Shown: positions 9,458 to 18,454 of the stretch, one piece after another
How the letters are laid out: every line of letters begins with the position of its first letter
Position numbering within the stretch: the first letter of the stretch is position 1
Assembly (NCBI RefSeq): GCF_037026715.1
Contig: NZ_JBANCG010000004.1
Coordinates: 491,808-555,807 of the forward strand
Direction: 5' to 3'
From: Breoghania sp037026715
GTDB lineage: Bacteria; Pseudomonadota; Alphaproteobacteria; Rhizobiales; Stappiaceae
Length of the DNA stretch: 64,000 nt
Notes under the pieces: generated by a model
Databases searched by the model: none
The model's input: the letters and a program-made list of their open reading frames with translations, nothing else
Told to the model about the DNA's origin: nothing
Translations under genes and position numbers: made by a program

Positions 9458-10948
9458 TCAGCTGTCCAGCATGCGCTTCAGGAGTTCGATCTCCTGAGCG
9501 AGCGCGGGATCGTTCTTCACCAGTTCCTCGATCTTGCGCACGGCGTGCAGCACGGTCGTGTGATCGCGGTTGCCAAAGCGGCGGCCGATCTCGGGCAGCG
9601 AGCGCGGCGTCAGCATCTTGGCCAGATACATCGCGATCTGGCGCGGACGCACGATGGTGCGCGTGCGCCGGGCCGACAGAAGGTCGGGCTTGGACACGTT
9701 ATAGTGCTTGGAGACGACGCGCTGGATGTCCTCGATCTTGACCCGGCGCGGCTCGTGCGTGCGCACCAGATCGCGAAGCGTCAGCTCCGCCATCTCCGGC
9801 GTGATCGGCTGGTTGGTGAGCTGGTTGTGGGCGACCAGCCGGTTGAGCGCGCCTTCCAGATCACGGCCGTTGGCGGTGACGTTGGAAGCGACGTAGTCGA
9901 GCACTCCATCCGGCATGGCGAAATTGGGATGGGCGGCAGCCACCTGACGGGTGCGGTTGGCCAGGATCGCGCGGCGCAGCTCGTAGTCCGGCGTCTGGAT
10001 GCCGACGACGAGACCGCCGGCAAGCCGCGAGCGGACGCGGTCGTCGAGCGTCTCCAGCTCCGCCGGAGCGCGGTCGGCCGCAACCACCACCTGGCGCGCG
10101 CCGTCGATCAGCGAATTCAGCGTGTGGCAGAATTCCTGCTGCACCTGCTTGCCGTGCAGGAACTGCATGTCGTCGATGAGCAGCAGGTCGATGCCGCGCA
10201 GCGTGTCCTTGAAGGCGAGCGCGGATTGCGACTTCAGCGCCGCCACGAAGCGGTACATAAAGTGCTCGGCGGTCAGATACAGCACCTTGCGGCCGCTGTT
10301 GCGCGCCTCTGCCGCCACCGCATGCAGAAGGTGCGTCTTGCCGAGGCCGACGCTGGCGTGGAGATAGAGCGGGTTGTAGGTGACCGGTCCGTTGCCTGCG
10401 ACCTGACGGGCAGCCGCGAGCGCAAGCGCATTCGAGCGGCCTTCCACGAAGGTCGAGAAGGTGTACTTCGGATCGAGTGCGGCCCCTTCCAGCACGTCGG
10501 AGACGATCGCGGACTGGTTGGCGGGTTCCGGCGTGCGCATCTGGCCTGCGGAGAACGAGCGCGCCTGCATCATGTCGGGGACCGACACGGCGCGCGCCTC
10601 GCCCACCGAGGACTTCAACGAACCGGCGGTGGCCACGCCGCCCTGGCTGGCGGCCTGGGCAACGACGGACGGGCGCGCCCTGACGGCGCCGCGCACGGTC
10701 AGCTCGATGCGATTGATGTCGCCACACTCGCTCTGCCACAGGTTGATCAGCCGGTCGCGATAGTGCGACTGGATCCACTGCTTCAGGAAACGGGTGGGCA
10801 CCGAAAGGCAGACGGTTCCATCGGGGCCCCGGCTTTCGAGATCGACCCGTGCGAACCAACTCGAAAACACATCCTCGCCGAGCTCCGCCCGAAGCCGCTT
10901 TTTCACGCGGCTCCACTGTTCCGGTCCCGGCACTCCTGAAACGTCCAT
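9458..10948 (-). CDS. dnaA: Chromosomal replication initiator DnaA
   Basis: AAA+ ATPase that binds DnaA boxes and opens the replication origin. The 496-residue product has domain I at the N terminus (EQWSRVKKRLRAELGEDVFSSWF region), a variable linker (about residues 90-150), and the AAA+ core with Walker A GLGKTHLL at 201-208 and Walker B LLLIDD at 255-260. The C-terminal helix-turn-helix includes the signature GNRDHTTVLHAVRKI. All expected motifs are intact. The length is at the long end for the family, largely owing to the linker. The ATG at 10946-10948 is the first start of the frame. An intrinsic terminator follows. Upstream lie a 425-bp gap, a rhodanese gene and a 1.2-kb non-coding region. 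Confidence 0.97.
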   Translation of the reverse strand: MDVSGVPGPEQWSRVKKRLRAELGEDVFSSWFARVDLESRGPDGTVCLSVPTRFLKQWIQSHYRDRLINLWQSECGDINRIELTVRGAVRARPSVVAQAASQGGVATAGSLKSSVGEARAVSVPDMMQARSFSAGQMRTPEPANQSAIVSDVLEGAALDPKYTFSTFVEGRSNALALAAARQVAGNGPVTYNPLYLHASVGLGKTHLLHAVAAEARNSGRKVLYLTAEHFMYRFVAALKSQSALAFKDTLRGIDLLLIDDMQFLHGKQVQQEFCHTLNSLIDGARQVVVAADRAPAELETLDDRVRSRLAGGLVVGIQTPDYELRRAILANRTRQVAAAHPNFAMPDGVLDYVASNVTANGRDLEGALNRLVAHNQLTNQPITPEMAELTLRDLVRTHEPRRVKIEDIQRVVSKHYNVSKPDLLSARRTRTIVRPRQIAMYLAKMLTPRSLPEIGRRFGNRDHTTVLHAVRKIEELVKNDPALAQEIELLKRMLDS

Positions 10949-11373
10949 GCCTGCATCTCCAATCTGTCGATAGGGGCGGGCCGCCGCGCCCGCTCACCTC
11001 CTGTAAACAAGCCGCGTCTTGAAGCGCGGCCTCATTCTTTCGCCGGTCCGGCGCATCCCGCCCGGGATGCTGCTGCCGACGTTTTCCTTTTGCCAGACCC
11101 TCCGGGGGCAGCCCGCTTCCAGCCGCGTGCGGCCGAAATCGGAACGCGCTCCATTCCGGAATGCCGGAACACCGTTGCCGCGATGCCGTTTCGCGGGGCG
11201 CTCCGGCCGCCTACATCGGCCCGGGTCCGGCGCGGACGGTCACTGCCGCCCGACCAGACGCGATACTCTTAACGCTACATCACCTCTCACAAAACGCGTG
11301 AACGTGTCGCCGCCGCTCCGGTCTGCCGCCCGCGGGGGATGCGAGGATCGGCACCAGGAAGGCGACGTTTCCC
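10949..11373. other. Upstream region of dnaA
   Basis: A 425-bp gap between dnaA and the rhodanese gene. I see no gene and no convincing DnaA box (TTATNCACA with at most one mismatch). A less GC-rich patch around 11265-11300 could hold the dnaA promoter, but I cannot place clear -35 and -10 elements. Confidence 0.4.
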
Positions 11374-11817
11374 TCAGGACTGCCGCCAGGGCAGCCCCTC
11401 GTGTTTCCAGCCTTCCACCGTGCCACGGTGGCGGTCTGCGTCGAGCGGGCCTTCAAAGCCGCCCGACACGTTGTAGCAGGGAGCAAAGCCCGCCGCGGTC
11501 ATGGCGACGGCGGCGGCCCGGCTGCGAACGCCGGACCTGCACAGGAAATAGATTGCCCCATCCTTCGCGCCGCGCTGCTCGATCAGCCGGGCGAGCGTGG
11601 CGACGAAATCGGGATTGGCGGCTCCGGTCGGATAGCTCTGCCACTCGACGAAAAGAGCATCGCGGCCCAGCGGCGACAGGTCCGGAACACCCACATAGTT
11701 CCATTCCGCCTGGGTACGGACGTCCACCAGCGTGGCCGTCGGATCCTCTTCCAGCGCCTTGTACGTCTGCGCCGCCGAAGCGTCGCCAGCGTAAGCGCCG
11801 GCCGTTGAATTAGACAT
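11374..11817 (-). CDS. Rhodanese-like domain protein
   Basis: Single-domain rhodanese of 147 residues, a cytoplasmic sulfurtransferase-type protein. Key parts are the LVDVRTQAEW motif near the N terminus and the active-site loop CRSGVRS with the catalytic cysteine at residue 93. The C terminus carries the family's YNVSGGFEGP and a final GLPWRQ. The six-residue loop fits the sulfur-transfer class rather than the Cdc25-like phosphatase class. Its natural sulfur donor and acceptor are not predictable. It lies upstream of dnaA on the same strand, 425 bp away, so co-transcription is possible but not shown. The start ATG is at 11815-11817. Confidence 0.9.
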   Translation of the reverse strand: MSNSTAGAYAGDASAAQTYKALEEDPTATLVDVRTQAEWNYVGVPDLSPLGRDALFVEWQSYPTGAANPDFVATLARLIEQRGAKDGAIYFLCRSGVRSRAAAVAMTAAGFAPCYNVSGGFEGPLDADRHRGTVEGWKHEGLPWRQS

Positions 11818-13018
11818 AGAGCCCCCTTGCAGCAGGCCTGAACCGGCTGCATCATTTTCTGGTCAGTTCAAGATTTATTCGGATCGAACGCCGGCGTGGG
11901 GTCCGGCTGAGACGGGCGGAGACATAAGCCTCTTAGGTCGTTCTGTCGAGCCACCTTGTGAAGATGACAATCCGCCTAAAGCGCTCCGGGAGAAACTAGG
12001 CTTATTATTTAGGCAATACATCCCCATTGCTCTCACCGGAGGCCCTCAAACCTTCTTTTTTAGATTAACACGGGGTGCCGCGCCCCGGTTAAATTGAACA
12101 TAAACACCTTCCCGGACAGGGGCAACCACGTGGATTCCACTATCCGGCGGGGCAGGCAGAACGACGTGAGGTCAAGTTCGAAACGCGACTGCAGGGGCAT
12201 TTGGATAAGGCTTGTGGACTCAACGGATTTCGAGAATTGCTGCGACGTGAGGACGCGCGAACGAAACGCGAGATTTTTTTTTCGACACGCGATCTTGACT
12301 CAGGCGGAATCGCCAACGCCCATCGCACCGGACTCGCAACATATCAGTAAGTATCTGTATTCATGTCATTTTCTGTGTCATCCCCATAGCCGCCGAAAGA
12401 GCCGTACAGGTGTGCCTTTTCGGGGCGCCCGGGCCCTGTTCAATTTGCCGACTAAAAGAAAACCCGGCTTCAAACCGGGTTTGGGAAGAAACCTCCCGCA
12501 GGGTACGATTTTTCATCCGCAGCCCGTTCTCGCCGCCCGTACTGACGGGAAGGTTAACACTCGGTAAACGCCATCCGGCCAGCCCCGTTCCTCTTTAGAG
12601 ATCCATGCCCGGCTAATCCCGTCCCGCCCTTCACCCCATCGACCGCAAGCCGATAGAACGCACGACATCGGGCGCCTGCCCGCTTGTAATTGCGAGCAGC
12701 ACCTGACCGCGACCGGTCGGCATCGCGAGAAGACGGTCCGCTAAAGACCGCCCTGCCCTCGATGCCGTCATGACGTCGATGGAGAAAGGGCGCAGAAACA
12801 GGAAAAGGCACGGGGCCGAGGCCTCGCCGCGGCCAACATCCGGCAACGCATCGCTGCGTTCCGGATCTGTGGCCGCGTTTCCTGACGGATTCCGGGACGG
12901 GCCAAGCCGCCCGGACGGCCTCGAAGGCCGGCAGACGGATTGTCAACCGGACACGCGCTCCGGATGAAGCGCGATCCTCCGCATGGCCCCGAAGGGCCCG
13001 GAAGGATCCGGAAATGGA
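11818..13018. other. 1.2-kb non-coding region between rhodanese gene and rpsT
   Basis: No open frame here looks like a real protein. The part 11990-12400 is clearly richer in A+T than its surroundings (runs such as CTTATTATTTAG and a stretch of nine Ts near 12274). Five GANTC sites, the CcrM methylation target of alphaproteobacteria, lie in about 200 bp at 12133, 12217, 12297, 12307 and 12331. A minus-strand terminator is at 12451-12482. The region could contain promoters for the rhodanese-dnaA group, an origin, or a small RNA. I found no clear DnaA box. Confidence 0.45.
12451..12482 (-). terminator. Intrinsic terminator downstream of rpsT
   Basis: On the minus strand AAACCCGG / CCGGGTTT (8-bp perfect stem, 12460-12467 with 12475-12482, 7-nt loop) runs directly into a T-rich TTTTCTTTTAG. 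It would end a transcript coming from rpsT or from an unseen RNA gene in the 536 bp in between. Confidence 0.75.
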
Positions 13019-13282
13019 TCAGGCGATCGCCTTGACCCGCTTGTTCAGGCGAGAAACCTTGCGCGCGCCGGTATTGGCGTGCAGCACGCCCTTGGAGACG
13101 TTGCTCATGATGATCGACTGAGCAGCCTTCAGGGCTTCCGCCGCAGCGGTCTTGTCGCCGGAGGTGATGGCTTCCTCGACGCGGCGGATGAACGTCCGCA
13201 TGCGGCTGCGACGTGCCTGGTTCACGGCCGTCCGGCGGGCAATCTTGCGGGCCGCCTTCTTGGCCGAAGGAGTGTTGGCCAT
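13019..13282 (-). CDS. rpsT: 30S ribosomal protein S20
   Basis: Small basic primary-binding protein of the 30S subunit, contacting 16S rRNA helices. The 87-residue product begins MANTPSAKKAARKIARR and shows the family pattern of three long helices rich in Lys/Arg/Ala, with the conserved RSRMRTFIRRVEEA and the ending NTGARKVSRLNKRVKA. Length is typical. In many Rhizobiales rpsT lies just upstream of dnaA on the same strand, as here, although a rhodanese gene and 1.2 kb of non-coding DNA intervene. Confidence 0.97.
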   Translation of the reverse strand: MANTPSAKKAARKIARRTAVNQARRSRMRTFIRRVEEAITSGDKTAAAEALKAAQSIIMSNVSKGVLHANTGARKVSRLNKRVKAIA

Positions 13283-13606
13283 AGGCTCTTATCCTGGTCC
13301 AATGAGTGAAACTGTCGAAATGCGGTTTCGAAGGTCCGGGTCCACCCTGCGCATCCGGGGCTCACACCCCTTTTCCGCATTGCGTCCGGCACAAACGAAA
13401 CCGGCGGCGGAAGACCGCCACCGATTGGATCGGGCTTATAGTGCGACACGGCCTCAAGGTCAACGACCTAGAGCGTTAATCCTGCGGGCGACGTCGGCCA
13501 CCCGACAAGAATCCGCTCCGGATCAACGTGTTGAACTCATTCACGGCGATCAGATCGGAGAGATCCGGTCGCCGGATGCACGAGCCGCACCTGCGCTTTT
13601 GCAGCC
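13283..13606. other. Intergenic region upstream of rpsT
   Basis: A 324-bp gap between rpsT and the enoyl-CoA hydratase gene, both on the minus strand. It presumably holds the rpsT promoter. It also contains one copy of the dispersed GATCAA repeat (13510-13540). No gene is seen. Confidence 0.45.
13510..13540 (+). repeat. Dispersed intergenic repeat, copy 1
   Basis: Contains CCGCTCCGGATCAACGTGTT, the same core as copies at 15863, 22247 and 27423. It is the least conserved of the four after the GATCAA core. Confidence 0.5.
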
Positions 13607-14380
13607 CTACTTGTTCTTGAACTGAGGTGAACGCTTCTCGATGAAGGCACGCATCCCCTCGCTCTGGTCCTCGGTCGCAAAGGAAGCGTGAAACATCCGT
13701 CGCTCGAAACGCGTGCCCTCGGCAAGCGTCGTCTCGTAGGCACGGTTGACGCTTTCCTTGATCATCATGACGATGGGCAGCGACATATCCGCGATCTTGT
13801 GAGCGACGTTGAGCGCCTCCTCCACCAGGTCGGCGGCCGGCACGACACGACTGACGAGGCCGGCGCGTTCCGCCTCCTCCGCATCCATGAAGCGCCCGCT
13901 CAGGCACATTTCCATGGCCTTGGCCTTGCCCACGAAGCGGGTGAGCCGCTGTGTGCCGCCGGCGCCCGGCACGACGCCGAGCGTCACCTCAGGCTGGCCG
14001 AACTTGGCATTGTCGCCGGCAATGATGAAATCGCACATCATCGCAAGCTCGCAGCCGCCACCGAGCGCATAGCCCGACACCGCGGCGATCACCGGCTTGC
14101 GCGTGCGCGTCACCCGCTCCCATGGCGTGATATGGTCGCACTTGTAGGCTTCGGCGAAATCGAAATCCGCCATTTCCTTGATATCCGCTCCGGCGGCGAA
14201 CGCCTTTTCCGATCCGGTCAGCACGATGCAGCCGATCTTGTCGTCCGCCTCGAACGTGTCGAGAGCCCGGTTGAGCTCCTCGAAAAGCGCATTCGACAGG
14301 GCATTAAGCGCGGACGGGCGGTCGAGCGTGATCAGCCCGACACGGCCACGCGTCTCCACCCGAATGTTCTCGTAGGCCAT
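13607..14380 (-). CDS. Enoyl-CoA hydratase (crotonase family)
   Basis: Crotonase-fold enzyme of 257 residues that hydrates 2-enoyl-CoA to 3-hydroxyacyl-CoA in fatty-acid or related acyl-CoA breakdown. Family marks are the oxyanion-hole segment KAFAAGADIKEM, the second oxyanion glycines in SGYALGGGCELAMMCD, and the two acid/base glutamates in this order: Glu within GGGCELA and Glu within GQPEVTLGVVPGAGG. The pattern fits short-chain enoyl-CoA hydratase. The ATG at 14380 has CGGAGGAATC just upstream, which decides against the longer open frame. No other beta-oxidation gene is adjacent, so the exact pathway is open. Confidence 0.93.
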   Translation of the reverse strand: MAYENIRVETRGRVGLITLDRPSALNALSNALFEELNRALDTFEADDKIGCIVLTGSEKAFAAGADIKEMADFDFAEAYKCDHITPWERVTRTRKPVIAAVSGYALGGGCELAMMCDFIIAGDNAKFGQPEVTLGVVPGAGGTQRLTRFVGKAKAMEMCLSGRFMDAEEAERAGLVSRVVPAADLVEEALNVAHKIADMSLPIVMMIKESVNRAYETTLAEGTRFERRMFHASFATEDQSEGMRAFIEKRSPQFKNK

Positions 14381-14723
14381 GATTCCTCCGAAAGGACAGA
14401 CGAGATCCCCGACGATGGAACTGTCGCGGGGCCTCTTGGCTTGGCAGCGCCGGACGTGTTTGCTCCGACCGCCGTGCAAAAGGCGTATCGGCTGGCGCAG
14501 CCGGGCGCAACAGGACTTGTGCGCGCCCGGGTCTCGCGGCGAGCCTCCGAGCCCGCCCTCCAAAGACGTCGCCGGGGCGACCGGTAACGGGCGGAGCTGA
14601 CGCAAGGACCCGAAGGCTCGCCCCCGGCGACAGAGGAATGGGAGAACGATGCGGCGACGGCGGTACCGGCGAGCGACGACTTTGCCATGCGCACATCGGT
14701 GCGGCCTACGGCCGCTCCCCGGC
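14381..14723. other. Intergenic region between mutM and the enoyl-CoA hydratase gene
   Basis: A 343-bp GC-rich gap between two minus-strand genes. I see no gene, repeat or clear terminator in it; it should contain the promoter of the hydratase gene. Confidence 0.4.
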
Positions 14724-15626
14724 TCAGCGCTGACAGGCGCGGCAATAGAAGGTGGAGCGGCCGGACTGGACGATACGGGCGATGGTGCCGCGGCAGCCTG
14801 GATGGCGACAGGGCGCGCCCTCGCGGTCGTAGGCGGCGAAGGAATGCTGGAAATAGCCGAGCGTACCGTCGGTCTTCATGTGGTCGCGCAAGGTGGAGCC
14901 GCCGGCCGCCACCGCTTCGCCAAGCACGGTGCGGATCGCCTCCGCCAGACGCCCGGCGGCGGTGGTGGGCCGGCCGGATTTCGTGACCAGCGTCCCGGCC
15001 GCGCGCATGGGCGAAAGCCTTGCCCGCCACAGCGCCTCGCAGACATAGATGTTGCCGAGACCGGCAATCAGCTTCTGGTCGAGAAGAGCGGCCTTCAGCG
15101 GTGTCGCGCGCCCGACGAAGGCTGTCGCAAGCCACTGGCCGTCGAGCGCGTTGCCAAGCGGTTCCAGCCCCAGATGCGCGAAGAGAGGATGGGTCTCGAG
15201 CCCGGCACGCGCGGCAAGCGTCATGAAGCCGAAGCGGCGCGGGTCGTTATAGATGACATGCGCGGGCGCCCCGGCGACGGTTTCCAGATGCAGCACGACA
15301 TGGTCGTGGCGCTCGTTCTTGGAGCGCGGATGATGGAAGGCGCCCGGCGCGTCGGAGACGGAGGGCGCCAGGCTTTCCACGATACGGAACGAGCCGGACA
15401 TGCCCAGATGCATGACCAGCACGTCGCCGGAGGAGAGATCGGCGAGCAGATACTTCGCGCGTCGGCCGAGCGCCTTGATGCGCTGGCCTTCGAGCCTTGT
15501 CACGAAATCGGGGGGAAAGGGGAAGCGCAGGTCCGCGCGGCGCTGTTCCACCCGGGCGATTCGCGCGCCCTCCATGACCGGGGCAAGGCCACGGCGCACG
15601 GTTTCGACCTCGGGCAGTTCGGGCAT
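14724..15626 (-). CDS. mutM: Formamidopyrimidine-DNA glycosylase
   Basis: Bifunctional base-excision repair enzyme that removes 8-oxoguanine and formamidopyrimidines and cleaves the DNA backbone. The 300-residue product starts MPELPEVETVRRGL, giving the N-terminal catalytic Pro2 and Glu3. The helix-two-turn-helix segment is followed by the C-terminal zinc finger with CxxxxC...CxxC (CRHPGC and YCRAC) typical of Fpg. The conserved Lys of the family is in the GRRAKYLL stretch. The frame is open 24 codons further, but the Pro2 requirement fixes the start at 15626. It is divergent from ubiE, as in many Rhizobiales. Confidence 0.96.
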   Translation of the reverse strand: MPELPEVETVRRGLAPVMEGARIARVEQRRADLRFPFPPDFVTRLEGQRIKALGRRAKYLLADLSSGDVLVMHLGMSGSFRIVESLAPSVSDAPGAFHHPRSKNERHDHVVLHLETVAGAPAHVIYNDPRRFGFMTLAARAGLETHPLFAHLGLEPLGNALDGQWLATAFVGRATPLKAALLDQKLIAGLGNIYVCEALWRARLSPMRAAGTLVTKSGRPTTAAGRLAEAIRTVLGEAVAAGGSTLRDHMKTDGTLGYFQHSFAAYDREGAPCRHPGCRGTIARIVQSGRSTFYCRACQR

Positions 15627-15957
15627 GGTTTCTCCTTGAGCCGCTTTGCCGTAAAAGGCGGCGGTACAGGCAACGGAATCGGACCGCCTACCCGGCATTG
15701 GAGTGCCTTGCCGCGAACCATAGATAAGCCGTGCCGGTCGTTATATCCAAGGTCGGCATATCCAAGGCCGATCAAAAAAGGGCGGCCGAAGGGCGGCGAA
15801 GGCTCTATAAGGGCCGGGAGCGGTTTCCCGTCGTGCGGACGAACGCGCCGGCACGACCGGAAACCGCTCCGGATCAATACCTTGGGCATGGTGTTTTCGA
15901 TCGGCCGGATGGCGCCGGATCGCACGATGCTCCAGCACCGAACAGGGAGTTCATCTC
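15627..15957. other. Divergent mutM/ubiE intergenic region
   Basis: A 331-bp gap dominated by a long palindrome (15817-15870) and the attached dispersed repeat (to 15890). Promoters for mutM and ubiE must lie here, but I cannot place them with confidence. Confidence 0.45.
15817..15890. repeat. Long palindrome with dispersed intergenic repeat, copy 2
   Basis: Arms GGAGCGGTTTCC-C-GTCGTGC (15817-15836) and GCACGAC-C-GGAAACCGCTCC (15851-15870) pair over 19 of 20 positions with a 14-nt loop. The right arm runs into GGATCAATACCTTGGGCATG, the core shared with copies at 13510, 22241 and 27421. The form is that of the palindromic mosaic repeats known from Rhizobiales intergenic DNA. Confidence 0.65.
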
Positions 15958-16755
15958 ATGGCAGGCGACGGGACAGACAGCTCAGCAGCGGCCGGCGCTG
16001 GAACAACGGAGCAGGCAAGCTTCGGCTTCCGCACCGTGGCGCTCGGCGAGAAGCAGGGCATGGTCGACCACGTCTTCCATCAGGTGGCCAGCCGTTACGA
16101 CCTGATGAACGACCTGATGTCGGGCGGCATGCACCGCCTGTGGAAGGACGCGATGGTCTCCTGGATCGCGCCGCCGCGCAAATCGCGCCGCACGTGGCGC
16201 CTGCTCGACGTGGCCGGCGGCACCGGCGACATCGCCACCCGCATCGTTGAAAGCGGAGAGCGTATCGAAGCCACCGTGTGCGACATCAACAATTCGATGC
16301 TGACGGTGGGCCGCGACCGCGCGGCGATGCGCGGACATGCCCACGACATCCGCTTCGCCCAGGGCAACGCGGAGAGCCTGCCCTTTCCCGACAATCATTT
16401 CGACGCCTACACGATCGCCTTCGGCATCCGCAACGTGCCGCGCATCCAGGTGGCGCTTGACGAGGCCTTCCGCGTGCTCAAGCGCGGCGGGCGTTTCATG
16501 TGCCTGGAATTCACCCAGGTCGACGTGCCGGTGCTCGACAGGATCTACGATCTCTATTCCTTCAACGTCATCCCGCGCATGGGCCAGGCGGTGACGGGCG
16601 ACGGCGACAGTTACCAGTATCTGGTGGAATCGATCCGCCAGTTCCCCAATCAGGCGCGTTTTGCGCACATGATCGGGAAGGCGGGCTTTTCGCGCGTCGA
16701 CTACCGCAACCTCTCCGGCGGCATCGCCGCGCTGCATTCCGGCTGGAAGCTCTAG
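15958..16755 (+). CDS. ubiE: Ubiquinone/menaquinone C-methyltransferase UbiE
   Basis: SAM-dependent methyltransferase of the ubiquinone pathway, methylating 2-methoxy-6-polyprenyl-benzoquinol at carbon 5. The 265-residue product has a 20-residue Ala/Gly-rich N-terminal tail, then the UbiE-specific VFHQVASRYDLMNDLMSGGM block, the SAM-binding motif LDVAGGTGDIA, and the family block DAYTIAFGIRNVPRI. The C-terminal LSGGIAALHSGWKL is also diagnostic. The ATG at 15958 has AGGGAG eight bases upstream. ubiB starts immediately after its stop codon, which implies an operon. Confidence 0.96.
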   Translation: MAGDGTDSSAAAGAGTTEQASFGFRTVALGEKQGMVDHVFHQVASRYDLMNDLMSGGMHRLWKDAMVSWIAPPRKSRRTWRLLDVAGGTGDIATRIVESGERIEATVCDINNSMLTVGRDRAAMRGHAHDIRFAQGNAESLPFPDNHFDAYTIAFGIRNVPRIQVALDEAFRVLKRGGRFMCLEFTQVDVPVLDRIYDLYSFNVIPRMGQAVTGDGDSYQYLVESIRQFPNQARFAHMIGKAGFSRVDYRNLSGGIAALHSGWKL

Positions 16756-18339
16756 ATGCTGTCGACGCTGGTCAATTTCGTCCGCCTCCTCCATGCCGGC
16801 TACGTCATGGCGCGCGAGGGCGTGTTCGGGCTCGTCGAACTGCCCGACCTGCCGCCGGGACCGCGGCTGGCGCTCCGCCTCATCCGGCTGATCGAGCGCA
16901 AGTCCGCGCGCCGAGCGGACGCGGGGGCGCGCATCTCCGTCGCCTTCAATCGGCTCGGCCCCTCCTACGTGAAGATGGGCCAGTTCCTGGCAACCCGGCC
17001 GGACGTGGTCGGCCGCGAGGTCGCAACCGAGCTTTCGCTGCTGCAGGACCGACTGGAGGCCTTCCCGCGCGACGAGGCGATCCGCATGGTGCAGGAGGCG
17101 CTCGGCGCCCCCATAGACCAGCTTTTCATCGATTTTGGCGAGCCGGTCGCCGCCGCCTCCATCGCGCAGGTTCATCCTGCGCATGTGGAGGATGAATTTG
17201 GCGAGACGCGCAAGGTCGCGGTGAAGGTGCTGAGGCCCGGCGTCGCCCACCGCTTTGCCCGCGATCTCAAGTCCTTCTACCTGGCCGCCCGCATCATCGA
17301 ACGGTTCCATCCGCCTTCGCGCCGGCTGCGGCCGATCGCCGTCGTGGATACGCTCGCGCGTTCCGTGGAGCTGGAAATGGACCTCCGCCTGGAGGCCGCC
17401 GCCCTGTCGGAGATGGCGGAAAACACGACGGACGATCCCGGTTTCCGGGTCCCGGAGGTGGACTGGACACGCACCTCCAAGGGCGTCTTGACGATGGAAT
17501 GGATCGCCGGCCGCAAGCTCTCCGACGTCGAGGGCATCGAGGAGGACGGGCACGACCTCGTCGCGCTCGGCGCCAACGTGATCCAGAGTTTCCTGCGCCA
17601 TGCGCTGCGCGACGGCTTCTTCCACGCCGACATGCATCAGGGCAATCTCTTCGTCAGCGATGAAGGCGATCTCGTCGCCGTCGATTTCGGCATCACCGGC
17701 CGGCTCGACAAGGCGGAGCGGCGGTTTCTCGCCGAAATCCTGTTCGGCTTCATCACCCGCGACTACATGCGCGTGGCGGAGGTGCATTTCGAGGCGGGCT
17801 ATGTGCCCAAGACGCAGGACGTGGGCGTTTTCGCGCAAGCGATCCGCGCCATCGGCGAGCCGATCCACGGCCACAAGGCCTCCGACATCTCCATGGCGCG
17901 CCTGCTCACCCAGCTGTTCGAGGTGACCGAGCTCTTCGCCATGACCACCCAGCCGCAGCTGATCATGCTGCAGAAGACCATGGTGGTGGTGGAAGGCGTG
18001 GCCCGCTCGCTCGACCCCGGCCTCGACATGTGGAAGACGGCGGAACCGGTGGTGCGCACGTGGATCGAGCGCAATCTGGGGCCCGCCGGCCGCCTGCAGG
18101 ATGCGGGCGAGAGCCTGTCGACGCTGATGCGGCTGGCCGGCGAACTCCCCGTGCTCGCCAAGCGCGCGGAACGCATCGTGGAAGAAATCGACACGCTCGC
18201 AACGCGCGGCGTGAAGGTGGAGCCCGACATGCTGGAGGCCTGGGCCCGGGCGCGCGCCAAGAGCAACCGGCTGGGCGCGGTCGCGATGTGGGTCATTGCC
18301 GTGGCGCTGGTGGCGATCGTCCTGGAGGGGTGGTGGTAG
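16756..18339 (+). CDS. ubiB: Ubiquinone biosynthesis ABC1-type kinase-like protein UbiB
   Basis: Atypical kinase/ATPase of the UbiB/ADCK family needed for aerobic ubiquinone biosynthesis, membrane-anchored. The 527-residue product carries the family's KxGQ motif in YVKMGQFLATRPD, the Ala-rich nucleotide loop AAASIAQVHPAHV, the catalytic HADMHQGN and the metal-binding VDFGITGR. A hydrophobic helix at the very C terminus (MWVIAVALVAIVLEGWW) is the membrane anchor. The start codon directly abuts the ubiE stop codon, so the two are translationally linked. Confidence 0.95.
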   Translation: MLSTLVNFVRLLHAGYVMAREGVFGLVELPDLPPGPRLALRLIRLIERKSARRADAGARISVAFNRLGPSYVKMGQFLATRPDVVGREVATELSLLQDRLEAFPRDEAIRMVQEALGAPIDQLFIDFGEPVAAASIAQVHPAHVEDEFGETRKVAVKVLRPGVAHRFARDLKSFYLAARIIERFHPPSRRLRPIAVVDTLARSVELEMDLRLEAAALSEMAENTTDDPGFRVPEVDWTRTSKGVLTMEWIAGRKLSDVEGIEEDGHDLVALGANVIQSFLRHALRDGFFHADMHQGNLFVSDEGDLVAVDFGITGRLDKAERRFLAEILFGFITRDYMRVAEVHFEAGYVPKTQDVGVFAQAIRAIGEPIHGHKASDISMARLLTQLFEVTELFAMTTQPQLIMLQKTMVVVEGVARSLDPGLDMWKTAEPVVRTWIERNLGPAGRLQDAGESLSTLMRLAGELPVLAKRAERIVEEIDTLATRGVKVEPDMLEAWARARAKSNRLGAVAMWVIAVALVAIVLEGWW

Positions 18340-18454
18340 CTGCGCGAGGGAAGCTCCACCCGTGACCTTGCGCCGAGAGGCGCCTCCTTCCGCTTTGCCC
18401 CTTTGCACACCGCCTGCTATGACGCACGGCAACAGTAAGGATCTTGGAGCCACC

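Noticed and set aside
12094..12567. Possible 157-codon gene in the non-coding region near rpsT
   Set aside because: Composition shows no domain, the frame crosses the terminator at 12451-12482, and no ribosome site is seen.
12554..12946. Possible 130-codon minus-strand gene upstream of the same terminator
   Set aside because: The product is Arg/Gly-rich without secondary-structure pattern, and there is no good start site.
10949..13018. Replication origin with DnaA boxes
   Set aside because: I looked for TTATNCACA with at most one mismatch on both strands and found none, so no origin is called; only the GANTC cluster is reported.
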